Part shown: positions 15,765-23,932 of the stretch, in pieces
How the letters are laid out: each line of letters opens with the position of its first letter
How positions within the stretch are numbered: the stretch's first letter is position 1
Assembly (NCBI GenBank): GCA_030765585.1
Contig: JAVCCJ010000053.1
Coordinates: 1 to 32,661, forward strand
Direction of reading: 5' to 3'
Length of the DNA: 32,661 nt
From: Candidatus Zapsychrus exili
Lineage (GTDB): Bacteria; Omnitrophota; Gorgyraeia; Zapsychrales; Zapsychraceae
Program-made: the position numbers and the translations under genes
Notes under the pieces: model-generated
Databases searched by the model: none
Told to the model about the DNA's origin: nothing
What the model saw: only the letters and a program-made list of their open reading frames with translations

Positions 15765-16172
15765 TTATTTCGCTTTAAAAATAACCGCTTTTTCTATAAC
15801 TTCTTCTAAAGCATATATTGGAGCTCCTGCACGAACAGCCAGGGCAACGCCATCAGATGGCCTTGAATCTACTATTGTTTCATTACCGTCTTTTGTTCTT
15901 ATTTTTAATTTTGCATGAAAAGTGTTATCTACCATCTTATCTATTATTAAACATTCCAGCTCAGCATCTAGGCTTTCTAACATTAAAAGAAGAAGATCAT
16001 GGGTCATTGGCCTTGGTGGATTTATCCCAGACACATTCATCTTAATACTCGATGCCTCTAAGAAACCAATAACAATAGGAAAATGACGTTCGCCACCTTT
16101 TTCTTTTAGAACAATTATCTGATCTTGTCTTTTTTCATCTATAATTATTTTGTTTAACTCAATTTCTATCAT
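15765..16172 (-). CDS. Bifunctional nuclease family (BFN/DUF151) protein
   Basis: A 135-residue single-domain protein. Family landmarks: an opening beta strand (MIEIELNKIIIDEKRQDQIIVLKEKGGERHFPIVIG), an acidic EASSI segment, RPMTHDLLLLMLESLDAEL and the strongly conserved SRPSDGVALAVRAGAPIYALEEVIEKA at the end. Plant BFN proteins of this family have reported DNase and RNase activity; the bacterial members, such as Thermotoga TM0160, are mostly structural genomics targets with unproven function. Located 3 bases after nrdR and before cca; a nucleic-acid role would suit that position but is inference. Standard length, ATG start. Confidence 0.93.
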   Translation of the reverse strand: MIEIELNKIIIDEKRQDQIIVLKEKGGERHFPIVIGFLEASSIKMNVSGINPPRPMTHDLLLLMLESLDAELECLIIDKMVDNTFHAKLKIRTKDGNETIVDSRPSDGVALAVRAGAPIYALEEVIEKAVIFKAK

Positions 16173-16175
16173 AAT

Positions 16176-16643
16176 CTAACTCTTACCTTTTTCTTTATTT
16201 AACATTACTTTAAGTTCATTCATAAATTGATTTACATCTTTAAATTGTCTATAAACTGATGCAAATCTTACGTAGGCTACTTCATCTAATCCTGCTAACT
16301 TTTCCATAATAAGCTCGCCTAAATCTTTAGAAGCCACTTCTCTATCGTATTTCTTTTGAACAACGCGCTCTATATCAAGAGTAAGTTCTTCTATTTTCTG
16401 AATACTTACAGGTCGTTTCTCACACGCTTTAATAAACCCTGCTATAATCTTCTTTCTATCAAAAGGCTGTCTTCTTCCATCACGTTTTACAACCATAAGA
16501 GCAACATGTTCAACGTATTCGTAAGTAGTAAAACGCTTTTCACATTTTAAACATTCGCGACGTCTACGAATACCTGCCCCATCGCTTGTTAATCGCGAAT
16601 CAACAACTTTTGTATCATGATGATTACATAGAGGACATTTCAA
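16176..16643 (-). CDS. nrdR: Transcriptional repressor NrdR
   Basis: NrdR represses ribonucleotide reductase genes in response to ATP/dATP. The 155-residue length is standard. The zinc ribbon uses Cys3, Cys6, Cys31 and Cys34 (CPLC and CLKC) and contains the basic stretch GIRRRRECLKCEKRFTTYE. An ATP-cone domain follows (about 49-140: VVKRDGRRQPFDRKKIIAGFIKACEKRPVS). The start is TTG at 16643; the ATG five bases further down is out of frame, and GGAG at a good distance supports the TTG. No ribonucleotide reductase gene or recognisable NrdR box is in the window. Placement behind glyA, which supplies one-carbon units for dTMP, is a sensible deoxynucleotide context. Confidence 0.97.
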   Translation of the reverse strand: MKCPLCNHHDTKVVDSRLTSDGAGIRRRRECLKCEKRFTTYEYVEHVALMVVKRDGRRQPFDRKKIIAGFIKACEKRPVSIQKIEELTLDIERVVQKKYDREVASKDLGELIMEKLAGLDEVAYVRFASVYRQFKDVNQFMNELKVMLNKEKGKS

Positions 16644-16658
16644 TTTCGGACTCCAGAC

Positions 16659-17906
16659 TTAAGCGTTTAACTCAGCGTATATTGGAAATTCTTTTGTAAG
16701 GGTCTCTACTTCAACCTTTACTTTTTCTAGCTCAACATCATTATCTTTATTTAAGATCGCTTTATCAATTAATTTTGCTATTTTTACCATTTGCTCCTCA
16801 CCCATACCTCTAGTTGTTACAGCAGGCGTTCCAATTCTTATGCCACTTGTAACAACAGGCGATTCAGGGTCGAAAGGAATAAGATTTTTGTTAACTGTGA
16901 TGCGAACTCTATCTAAAACAATTGCCGCTTCTTTTCCTGTAATCTTTTTAGAGCGCAAATCTACCATAAAAAGATGATTATCTGTTCCACCAGCAACTAT
17001 TCTGTATCCCAAATCTTCAAGAGATTTTGCAAAAGTTTTAGCATTATCAATAACTTGTTTCTGATATTTTTTAAAATCATCGCTTAGCGCTTCTTTAAAA
17101 GAAACTGCTTTAGCTGCAATAACATGCATTAAAGGTCCACCCTGAATTCCAGGGAAAATTCTAGAATCTATCTTCTTTGCAAACTCAGATTTACAAAGTA
17201 TCATTCCTCCACGAGGACCACGCAATGTTTTATGAGTTGTAGTTGTTACAAACTCTGCATATTCTACAGGATTTGGATGAAGTCCCGTTGCCACAAGTCC
17301 TGCGATATGTGCCATATCAACAAAAAGATAAGCGCCTACTGAATCACATATTTCTCTAAACCTTTTAAAATCAATTGTTCTAGAATATGCTGATGCACCT
17401 GCGACTATCATTCTTGGCTTATGTTCTTTTGCTAAAGCTTCTATTTCGTCATAATCTAATGTCTCTGTCTCTTTATTTACCTTATAAGACACAATATTAT
17501 AAGATAATCCAGAAAAGTTAATCTTTAACCCATGGGTCAGATGTCCACCACAGGCTAAATCCAAAGCTAAGATAGTATCATTATAATCTAAGGCTGCTAA
17601 ATAAACTGCCATATTAGCCTGAGACCCAGAATGAGGCTGAACATTAACATGTTCTGCTCCAAAAAGCTTTTTCGCTCTTTCAATAGCAAGGCGCTCTGCA
17701 ACATCAACATATTCACAGCCACCATACCAACGCGCAGCTGGATATCCTTCAGCATATTTATTTGTCATAACGCTGCCTTGTGCTTCTAAAACAGCCTCGG
17801 ACACTATATTTTCAGATGCGATAAGTTCTAAATTATTCTGCTGTCTTGAAATTTCTTCTTGTACTGCATCATATATTTCTGGATCAATAGATTTTAGATT
17901 TCTCAT
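16659..17906 (-). CDS. glyA: Serine hydroxymethyltransferase
   Basis: A PLP enzyme of 415 residues that interconverts serine and glycine while charging tetrahydrofolate with methylene, the main one-carbon source for purine and thymidylate synthesis. Seen: [31 protein letters not shown] at the N-terminus, [25 protein letters not shown] (Asp197 and His200 near the cofactor), and [14 protein letters not shown], with Lys226 as the Schiff-base lysine. The C-terminal [17 protein letters not shown] is also typical. The frequent GKRYYGG motif reads AARWYGG here. It lies 13 bases after rpiB. Glycine and formyl-folate products feed the purine operon just upstream. Confidence 0.98.
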   Translation of the reverse strand: MRNLKSIDPEIYDAVQEEISRQQNNLELIASENIVSEAVLEAQGSVMTNKYAEGYPAARWYGGCEYVDVAERLAIERAKKLFGAEHVNVQPHSGSQANMAVYLAALDYNDTILALDLACGGHLTHGLKINFSGLSYNIVSYKVNKETETLDYDEIEALAKEHKPRMIVAGASAYSRTIDFKRFREICDSVGAYLFVDMAHIAGLVATGLHPNPVEYAEFVTTTTHKTLRGPRGGMILCKSEFAKKIDSRIFPGIQGGPLMHVIAAKAVSFKEALSDDFKKYQKQVIDNAKTFAKSLEDLGYRIVAGGTDNHLFMVDLRSKKITGKEAAIVLDRVRITVNKNLIPFDPESPVVTSGIRIGTPAVTTRGMGEEQMVKIAKLIDKAILNKDNDVELEKVKVEVETLTKEFPIYAELNA

Positions 17907-17919
17907 TATTTCTCCCTGC

Positions 17920-18387
17920 TTATTTTAATTTTAATCCTTTTTCTATTTTCTTTATTTGCCCAACACGTCTTTTATGTCTTATTTGTTTAGAACCTTCAAA
18001 CTCTGAAGACAACCATATATCAACTATTTTCTGAAGTTCACTCTTTTTAACAAAATTAGCTCCCAAAACAAGTATATTAGAATTATTATGCTGACGAGAC
18101 AAAGCTGCAACTTTTGAATTATAACATACAGCGGCATAAGCACCTTTAACCTTATTAGCAGCTATTGCTTGGCCTATACCCGTCATACAAACAAGTATGC
18201 CTCTGTTATTTCTAGATTCAACAACCTGACTAGCTACTCTATAAGCGATTCTAGGATAATCAAAACTTTTTATATCAGCGCTATGAATTCCAACATCAAC
18301 AATTTCATAACTACGCTTTTCTAAATTCTTTATAATATTCTTCTTTATATCAAACCCTCTATGATCTGCACCAATATAAATCTTCAT
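17920..18387 (-). CDS. rpiB: Ribose 5-phosphate isomerase B
   Basis: RpiB interconverts ribose 5-phosphate and ribulose 5-phosphate in the pentose phosphate pathway, supplying the sugar for PRPP. At 155 residues it is standard size. [14 protein letters not shown] opens the protein, the catalytic cysteine lies in [17 protein letters not shown] (Cys67), and KGAYAAVC follows, as in the LacAB/RpiB family. [10 protein letters not shown] replaces the more usual ILICGTGIG, a small change. The C-terminal helix is basic. GGAAGG precedes the ATG at 18387. Its leader contains the composite palindromic repeat at 18412-18538. LacA/LacB-type isomerases are the alternative, but gene context favours RpiB. 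Confidence 0.95.
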   Translation of the reverse strand: MKIYIGADHRGFDIKKNIIKNLEKRSYEIVDVGIHSADIKSFDYPRIAYRVASQVVESRNNRGILVCMTGIGQAIAANKVKGAYAAVCYNSKVAALSRQHNNSNILVLGANFVKKSELQKIVDIWLSSEFEGSKQIRHKRRVGQIKKIEKGLKLK

Positions 18388-18411
18388 GATTATTGCCTTC
18401 CTATCTCTAAT

Positions 18412-18538
18412 GTCATTCCTGCGAATGCAGGAATCTCCTTTTTAGATCCCGACAAGCTGCTAAAGCATCTGTCGAGATAAATTCGCAGACGGCCTTTTAG
18501 CCTATAATTTATGTCGCCCTTCAGGCTCCATAAATTAT
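18412..18538. repeat. Composite intergenic palindromic repeat
   Basis: The 159-base gap between the Sua5 fusion and rpiB contains three inverted repeats in a row. First: ATTCCTGC (18415-18422), loop GAAT, GCAGGAAT (18427-18434). Second: an imperfect palindrome of about 18443-18477 built around GCTGCTAAAGCATC, with CCCGACA/TGTCGAG arms. Third: ATAATTTATG (18504-18513) and its exact complement CATAAATTAT (18529-18538). The left end reads TGTCATTCC, close to the TGTCATTGC end of the element at 11783. No open frame crosses it. It looks like stacked REP/MITE-type elements. Confidence 0.75.
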
Positions 18539-18546
18539 CTGCTCAT

Positions 18547-19611
18547 TTAAATTAAACCAACTATTTTATTAACTGCTTTCTTTATTATATTAAAACACTC
18601 TCTATAAGATTCACGTGATGTACCTATTGGATCAGGAACATCTTGATTTTCTTCAATTTCACTTGGCAAACTAGAAAACTCTTTTAAAAGATAAATTCTT
18701 TTTTCAACTTCAGGAATACGATCTAAAATTTGACTACGATGAGCACGAGTCATAACGCATATAAGATCTGCTTTTTTCAATAATAAACTAGTCAAAGGTT
18801 GCGACAAATGATTCGTTGCATCAATATTATCTTCTTTCAAAATAGCAACCGCATCTAAACTCGCCTGGGTTCTCATAAGAACACCAGTTCCTGCAGATAC
18901 GGACTCGATATCATCTCTATCTTTCGCTGCATCTCTCAATAAATATTCTGCCATAACAGATCTACAACTATTTCCAGTACAAACAAAAAGTACTGTCTTA
19001 GTTTTGCTAATCTTTTCTATGTCTTCCTTACTTACACTTCCTTCTCTTAATATAGTTGGGGCATCCTTAGTTAAATCAACTACTGTTGATCCCTTACCTA
19101 TTTCTGATTTACCACCATCTATTGCAATATCAACTAAACCATCTAAATCAACTAAAGCATCTTTACATGTCGCAGGCTCAGGCTTTCCATCAAGATTCGC
19201 AGATGTAGCAACAATTGTACATTGTGCTTCATATGCCAATCTTAAAGCTATATTATTGCTAGGCATTCTAACGCCTATCGTTTCATTCTCAACCTTAGAA
19301 GGTACAACAACAGTCAATGGCCCTGGCCAATATTTATCAATGAGCTTATATAAGATCAGTTTACTAAACGTCGTATGCTGTGCTATCAAATCTTTCTGGT
19401 AAACTAAAACAGAAAATGGTTTTGCCTCTGGTCTTTTTTTAACTTCTCTTAGCTTACTTACTGCCGCTTCGTTTGAAGAGTCCACAGCTATACCATAAAC
19501 TGTCTCAGTTGGAAAAACAACTAATCCTCCCTGACGAATAATTTTAGCGCAACGAATTATTCCCTCTGGATTAGGGTTCTGTGGATTTATCTTTATAATT
19601 TCTGTTTTCAA
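18547..19611 (-). CDS. sua5: Fusion: threonylcarbamoyl-AMP synthase (Sua5/YrdC) and low-Mr protein phosphatase
   Basis: A 354-residue two-domain protein. Residues 1-195 form a Sua5/YrdC domain, which makes threonylcarbamoyl-AMP for the t6A modification of tRNAs: GGLVVFPTETVYGIAVDS (28-45), KRPEAKPFSVLV, WPGPLTVVVP, GVRMPSNNIAL and ATSANLDGKPEPATC are all present. Residues 204-354 form a low-molecular-weight tyrosine-phosphatase-like domain: the P-loop Cys211-TGNSC-Arg217, SAGT, and the general acid in DVPDPIG (Asp327). The Ser at P-loop position 215 occupies the place that is Thr in Bacillus YwlE, an arginine phosphatase, and usually Ile in tyrosine phosphatases. Its substrate is therefore open. 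TTG start overlapping the purE stop by 4 bases (TTGA). rpiB and glyA follow, as in the Bacillus ywlC-glyA region. Confidence 0.93.
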   Translation of the reverse strand: MKTEIIKINPQNPNPEGIIRCAKIIRQGGLVVFPTETVYGIAVDSSNEAAVSKLREVKKRPEAKPFSVLVYQKDLIAQHTTFSKLILYKLIDKYWPGPLTVVVPSKVENETIGVRMPSNNIALRLAYEAQCTIVATSANLDGKPEPATCKDALVDLDGLVDIAIDGGKSEIGKGSTVVDLTKDAPTILREGSVSKEDIEKISKTKTVLFVCTGNSCRSVMAEYLLRDAAKDRDDIESVSAGTGVLMRTQASLDAVAILKEDNIDATNHLSQPLTSLLLKKADLICVMTRAHRSQILDRIPEVEKRIYLLKEFSSLPSEIEENQDVPDPIGTSRESYRECFNIIKKAVNKIVGLI

Positions 19612-20093
19612 TTTAGATCAATATTTAAGATTTTCTCTTTTTGATCTAATTTAAACTTCTCTAACTTTGCCTCTATATCTTTATCTTCTAATCCTAAAAT
19701 TCTTAAAGCCAACAAAGCTGCATTCTTTGCACCTGGTATTCCAACAGCAACTGCTGCAACAGGAACTCCTGGTGGCATTTGAATGGTAGACAATAAAGCA
19801 TCCATACCATTTAAAGCTGTCGCGTCAATTGGAACTCCAATTACAGGCAAACTAGTATGAGCTGCAACAACTCCCGATAAAGCAGCTGATGCTCCCGCAC
19901 CACAAATAACAATTTTAACGCCTCTCTCCTTTAATCCTTCGGCGTATTCAACTGTTTCTTTTGGAGTCCTATGAGCTGAAAGCACTCTGACTTCAGGAGT
20001 TATATTAAAATCTTTTAAAATTTTAACCGTTTCTTCCATTATAGGAAGATCTGACTTACTTCCCATCATCACTGCTACTTTTATTTGACTCAT
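19608..20093 (-). CDS. purE: PurE, 5-(carboxyamino)imidazole ribonucleotide mutase
   Basis: PurE forms carboxyaminoimidazole ribonucleotide (CAIR), the sixth stage of purine synthesis. The 161-residue length is typical. MMGSKSDLPIME (9-20) binds phosphate, SAHRTP (39-44) carries the catalytic His41, GAGASAALSGVVAAHTSLPVIGVP follows, and MPPGVPVAAVAVG closes the active site. The pattern is that of class I enzymes, which use the PurK product; no purK is present in this cluster, so either it lies elsewhere or this PurE uses CO2 directly as class II enzymes do. ATG at 20093, 18 bases after purD; the 3' end overlaps the Sua5 fusion. Confidence 0.97.
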   Translation of the reverse strand: MSQIKVAVMMGSKSDLPIMEETVKILKDFNITPEVRVLSAHRTPKETVEYAEGLKERGVKIVICGAGASAALSGVVAAHTSLPVIGVPIDATALNGMDALLSTIQMPPGVPVAAVAVGIPGAKNAALLALRILGLEDKDIEAKLEKFKLDQKEKILNIDLN

Positions 20094-20111
20094 AATTCCC
20101 TCCCTAATATA

Positions 20112-21395
20112 TTATTGTGACACCGTGTTCTTTAAGGCTTTAGCGCCTATATCTCTTCTAAAAAAACAACGATCAAACTTTACTTTCTCAACTACTTCAT
20201 AAGTATTTCTAATTGCTGCTCCTATATCATCTCCAAATCCTGTTATACCTAACACTCGACCTCCAGACGTAACTATCTTGCCATCTTGATTTTTAGTTCC
20301 TGCATGAAATATAACAGCATCAGTACCTTCAGTTGCTTTATCTAACCCTTGTATTTCACAACCCTTATCATACGCTCCTGGATATCCACCTGAACTCATA
20401 ACAACACATACACAAGCTCTCTTATCCCACAAAAGCTCTGCCTCATTAAGGCGACCTTCACAACTTGCAATCATAACATCAATAATATCGCTTTTAAGCC
20501 TTGGTAAAATTGCTTGTGTCTCAGGATCTCCAAGACGAACATTAAATTCTAATACAAATGGACCCTTTTCTGTAATCATCAGCCCCGCATATAAAATTCC
20601 CTTGAAAGGAGCACCTTCTTGTATCATTCCATCTATAGTAGGGTTTATTACAAGCTCTTCAATTGTTCTAAACATTTCTTGTGTTGCAACTGGTGCCGGA
20701 GAATATGCTCCCATTCCACCTGTGTTTGGCCCTAGGTCATCGTCAAAAATTCTCTTATGATCCTGAGAAGAATCTAATAATAAATAATTCTCCCCATCAC
20801 TTACGGCTAATATTGAAACCTCCTCGCCCACTAAACATTCTTCTATAATTATCTTCTCACCAGCCTCTTTGAAAACTTTGTCTTCCATTATTTGTTTTAA
20901 GGCTTCATCTGCTTCTTCTTTATCTTTACAAATGATAACTCCCTTACCTGCTGCAAGTCCATCAGCCTTAATAACAATAGGAAATTCTACATCTAATAAA
21001 AAATCTTTCGCTTTATTTATGTCTTCAAATACTTTAAATGCCGCAGTAGGAATACCATATTTATACATAAACTCTTTAGAAAAAGCTTTGCTTCCTTCGA
21101 GCTGTGCTGCTTTCTTGCTAGGTCCAAAAACTTTCAACCCCTTTTCTTCAAAAACATCAACACTCCCTGCTGCTAAAGGAACTTCTGGTCCTATAACTGT
21201 TAAGTCTATTGCACGCTCCAAAGCAAACTGAGCCAATCCTTCTATGTCGTCTGCCTTTATATCAACACATTCTGCTATGGATTCTATTCCTCCATTGCCT
21301 GGCGCACAGAAAACTTCTTTAACTTTAGAGCTTTGCTTTATTTTCCAAACCAATGTATGTTCGCGACCACCTGATCCAACAACTAAAACTTTCAT
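20112..21395 (-). CDS. purD: Phosphoribosylamine-glycine ligase
   Basis: PurD joins glycine to phosphoribosylamine using ATP (step 2 of purine synthesis). The 427-residue length is standard. MKVLVVGSGGREHTLVWK is the classic opening. The ATP-grasp core includes GPSKKAAQLEGSKAFSKEFM, FPIVIKADGLAAGKGVIIC and VGEEVSILAVSDG. The region DHKRIFDDDLGPNTGGMGAYSPAP is diagnostic, as is LEFNVRLGDPETQAILPRL with metal-binding Glu and Asn residues. The ATG overlaps the purM stop by four bases (ATGA), implying coupled translation. The glycine substrate is made by GlyA, encoded about 2 kb downstream. Confidence 0.98.
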   Translation of the reverse strand: MKVLVVGSGGREHTLVWKIKQSSKVKEVFCAPGNGGIESIAECVDIKADDIEGLAQFALERAIDLTVIGPEVPLAAGSVDVFEEKGLKVFGPSKKAAQLEGSKAFSKEFMYKYGIPTAAFKVFEDINKAKDFLLDVEFPIVIKADGLAAGKGVIICKDKEEADEALKQIMEDKVFKEAGEKIIIEECLVGEEVSILAVSDGENYLLLDSSQDHKRIFDDDLGPNTGGMGAYSPAPVATQEMFRTIEELVINPTIDGMIQEGAPFKGILYAGLMITEKGPFVLEFNVRLGDPETQAILPRLKSDIIDVMIASCEGRLNEAELLWDKRACVCVVMSSGGYPGAYDKGCEIQGLDKATEGTDAVIFHAGTKNQDGKIVTSGGRVLGITGFGDDIGAAIRNTYEVVEKVKFDRCFFRRDIGAKALKNTVSQ

Positions 21396-22390
21396 AATAT
21401 TACTTTCCTCTTAGTATCGTTAACAACCTCGCCTATTAAATAATTTTTAATCTTAAGATTATTTAGAAAAACCATAATATTAGCTGCTTGTGCCTTATCT
21501 ACTACTAAAACCATACCAATGCCCATGTTAAATGTACGATACATTTCCTCGTCGCTTACATTACCTTTTTCCTGCAAAATATTAAATATTTCAGGAACAA
21601 CCCAGCCATCACGATCAATAGCAAAGCACTTTCCCTTTGGTAAAATTTTAGTCAATTTCTCGTAATAAGCTCCACCAGTTATATGAGCCATACCTTTTAC
21701 TTTAAATTTATCCAAAACGCTTAATACCTCTTTTACATAAATCTTTGTAGGGGCAATAAGCTCTTTAGCATATTTCTTTAAGTTTTTACCTAATATTTTT
21801 CTTGCAAGAGAAAATCCATTTGAATGCAAACCATTTGATGCTAAGCCAATAATTACATCACCCGACTTTATTTTTGACCCATCTATTATTTTTTTCTTAT
21901 CAACAATTCCAACAGCAAAACCTGCCAAATCATAATCTTCTTTTTTATACATACCTGGCATTTCAGCTGTTTCTCCACCGATTAAACTACAATTAGATTG
22001 TTTGCATCCCTTGACAACTCCGCCAACAACCTGCTTTAAAACGCTCGGCTTTAATTCTCCACAAGCTATATAATCTAAAAAGAATAAAGGTTTTGCCCCA
22101 ACACAAAGAATATCATTAACATTCATAGCAACTAAATCAATTCCAACCGTATCGTGTTTGTTAACAGCATTTGCAACCAAAAGCTTTGTACCTACTCCAT
22201 CGGTAGACGACACAAGCACTGGATTCTTATACTTTTTTGTATCTAAAGAAAATAAGCTTCCAAACAAACCTTTTTTGCTTATAACATTTAAATTATGAGT
22301 ACTAGCTACATTCTTTTTAATAGCATCCACAAATATATTCGCTTTTTTTATATCAACACCGCTTGTCTTGTATGTAATTTTTTTGCTCAT
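21392..22390 (-). CDS. purM: Phosphoribosylformylglycinamidine cyclo-ligase (AIR synthetase)
   Basis: PurM closes the imidazole ring, forming aminoimidazole ribonucleotide from formylglycinamidine ribonucleotide with ATP. Length 332 residues, slightly short of the usual 340-350. TSGVDIKKANIFVDAIK opens the protein; VLVSSTDGVGTKLLVA is the ATP-binding signature; AMNVNDILCVGAKPLFFLDYIA and SLIGGETAEMPGMYKKEDYDLAGFAVG are diagnostic of PurM. The same fold is shared with PurL. Two bases separate it from purQ, and it overlaps purD, so the genes are co-transcribed and coupled. Confidence 0.97.
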   Translation of the reverse strand: MSKKITYKTSGVDIKKANIFVDAIKKNVASTHNLNVISKKGLFGSLFSLDTKKYKNPVLVSSTDGVGTKLLVANAVNKHDTVGIDLVAMNVNDILCVGAKPLFFLDYIACGELKPSVLKQVVGGVVKGCKQSNCSLIGGETAEMPGMYKKEDYDLAGFAVGIVDKKKIIDGSKIKSGDVIIGLASNGLHSNGFSLARKILGKNLKKYAKELIAPTKIYVKEVLSVLDKFKVKGMAHITGGAYYEKLTKILPKGKCFAIDRDGWVVPEIFNILQEKGNVSDEEMYRTFNMGIGMVLVVDKAQAANIMVFLNNLKIKNYLIGEVVNDTKRKVIL

Positions 22391-22392
22391 TT

Positions 22393-23211
22393 TTATCCCT
22401 TTATAAGATTCTTTTTTGCATAATTTACACCATTCTTAAAAATAAGTGCCCCATCTCCAAAATCACTCTTTCTTTCTAGTCTCGTCCAGAAAGGATGTTG
22501 AGTGAAAGAAAAATGTCTTTCAGGATGAGGCATTAATCCTAAAATACGTCCGGTTTTATCAGAAATACCAGCAATATTATCAATAGATCCATTTGGATTT
22601 TCTGGATATACAGGCTTATTTCCAGAAAAGTTGCAATAACGGAAAATAATCTGCTTATTTTTCTTTAACTCTTCTAAAACTTTCTTACTCTTTACAACAA
22701 ATTTGCCTTCAGCATGTGCGACAGGATAATAAACAGTTTCACCTAAACCTTCTGTCCAAATACTTTTTCCATCTGTCTTTAAATACGTCCAACGATCTTC
22801 GAACTTACTTGAATCATTGGATATTAAAGTTACATCTTGTGGCAAATCTTTAAAACTATTAATTTTTTTATTTGATAAACCTGGCAAAAATCCAGATTTA
22901 ACTAAAACTTGAAAACCATTACAAATACCTATAATAAGCTTTCCATCTTTAATAAATTTATTAATGCTTTTAATTAGATACAATCTAAGCTCATTAGCTA
23001 AAATACGACCTGATTCAATATCATCACCATAGGTAAACCCGCCTGGAATAGCTAATATATGATAACTATCAAGCTTTGTTTTACCTTCTAGCAACCTATT
23101 AATATGCACAAGATCTGTGTCCGCTCCTTGAGCTTTAAAAGCGAACGCTGTTTCTTCGTCACAATTTGTGCCAGCGGTTCTTATTACAATTACTTTAACT
23201 TTCTTAGACAT
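22393..23211 (-). CDS. purQ: Phosphoribosylformylglycinamidine synthase glutaminase subunit
   Basis: PurQ releases ammonia from glutamine for PurL. It is a class I glutamine amidotransferase: GGFTYGDDIESGRILA (57-72), nucleophile Cys97 in IIGICNGFQVLVKSG and the His229/Glu231 pair in GLMPHPERHF. At 272 residues it is longer than the usual ~225 of PurQ that works with small PurL plus PurS. The longer form suits the larger PurL encoded next door (inference). It lies between the LOG gene (7 bases) and purM (2 bases). Confidence 0.96.
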   Translation of the reverse strand: MSKKVKVIVIRTAGTNCDEETAFAFKAQGADTDLVHINRLLEGKTKLDSYHILAIPGGFTYGDDIESGRILANELRLYLIKSINKFIKDGKLIIGICNGFQVLVKSGFLPGLSNKKINSFKDLPQDVTLISNDSSKFEDRWTYLKTDGKSIWTEGLGETVYYPVAHAEGKFVVKSKKVLEELKKNKQIIFRYCNFSGNKPVYPENPNGSIDNIAGISDKTGRILGLMPHPERHFSFTQHPFWTRLERKSDFGDGALIFKNGVNYAKKNLIKG

Positions 23212-23218
23212 AACCTAA

Positions 23219-23908
23219 TTATTTTCTTTTTTTATAAAAATCTTTAATTATTTTAACTACATCTTCTGGCTTATCTACAACTTGAAAAATATTTAAATCG
23301 TCTTTATCTATTTTCTTATCTTCTAATACTGTTGTTTTTAACCAATCTATCAAACCTTTCCAGAATTTCTTACCAACAAAAATAACAGGAAATCTTTTCA
23401 TACGTTTTGTCTGAATCAAAGTAAGGCTTTCAAACAATTCATCAAAAGTACCATATCCTCCAGGGAAAATAACAAATGCCTTAGCATATTTTAGGAACAT
23501 TACCTTTCTGCAGAAGAAATAATGAAAATTAATCAATTTATTAATATATGGATTTGGTTCTTGCTCAAAAGGTAATTCAATATTAAGACCAACAGAAGTA
23601 CCTTTTGCCTCATCAGCTCCTTTATTTCCAGCTTCCATAATTCCAGGACCGCCGCCAGTTATAACAGTATAGCCTTGCTTAACCAGTAACTTTGCTGTTT
23701 TCTCTGCGTCTTTATATGTTTTATCTGTGCTTGGGGTACGCGCTGAACCAAAAATAGTTACTGCACGACCTATTGTAGACAATTCGTCAAACCCTTCAAC
23801 AAACTCTGCCATAATGCGAAATACTCTCCAAGGATCTTCCATTTTAAAATCTGCTACTTTATAAAGCTCATCTTTGATACTTTTCTTAATCATACTTTTA
23901 TTCCCCAT
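23219..23908 (-). CDS. LOG family protein (TIGR00730 type nucleotide phosphoribohydrolase-like)
   Basis: A Rossmann-like protein of 229 residues with the LOG (lonely guy) signatures TGGGPGIMEAGNKGA (84-98) and PGGYGTFDELFE (149-160). Characterised members hydrolyse nucleoside 5'-monophosphates to the free base and ribose 5-phosphate, either cytokinin nucleotides or general purine and pyrimidine nucleotides. The N-terminus (EDPWRVFRIMAEFVEGFDEL) is the extended form found in many bacteria. It is inserted between purL (24 bases) and purQ (7 bases), so it is made together with the purine enzymes, suggesting a nucleotide-recycling or damage-control role. That role is an inference from position; the substrate cannot be read from the sequence. 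Old 'lysine decarboxylase' labels for this family are not supported. Confidence 0.9.
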   Translation of the reverse strand: MGNKSMIKKSIKDELYKVADFKMEDPWRVFRIMAEFVEGFDELSTIGRAVTIFGSARTPSTDKTYKDAEKTAKLLVKQGYTVITGGGPGIMEAGNKGADEAKGTSVGLNIELPFEQEPNPYINKLINFHYFFCRKVMFLKYAKAFVIFPGGYGTFDELFESLTLIQTKRMKRFPVIFVGKKFWKGLIDWLKTTVLEDKKIDKDDLNIFQVVDKPEDVVKIIKDFYKKRK

Positions 23909-23932
23909 TCATCACCCCACATTTAAGTTATT

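Noticed and set aside
19004-19402. Plus-strand open frame of 132 codons opposite the Sua5 domain
   Set aside because: It mirrors a conserved enzyme domain and has no independent support.
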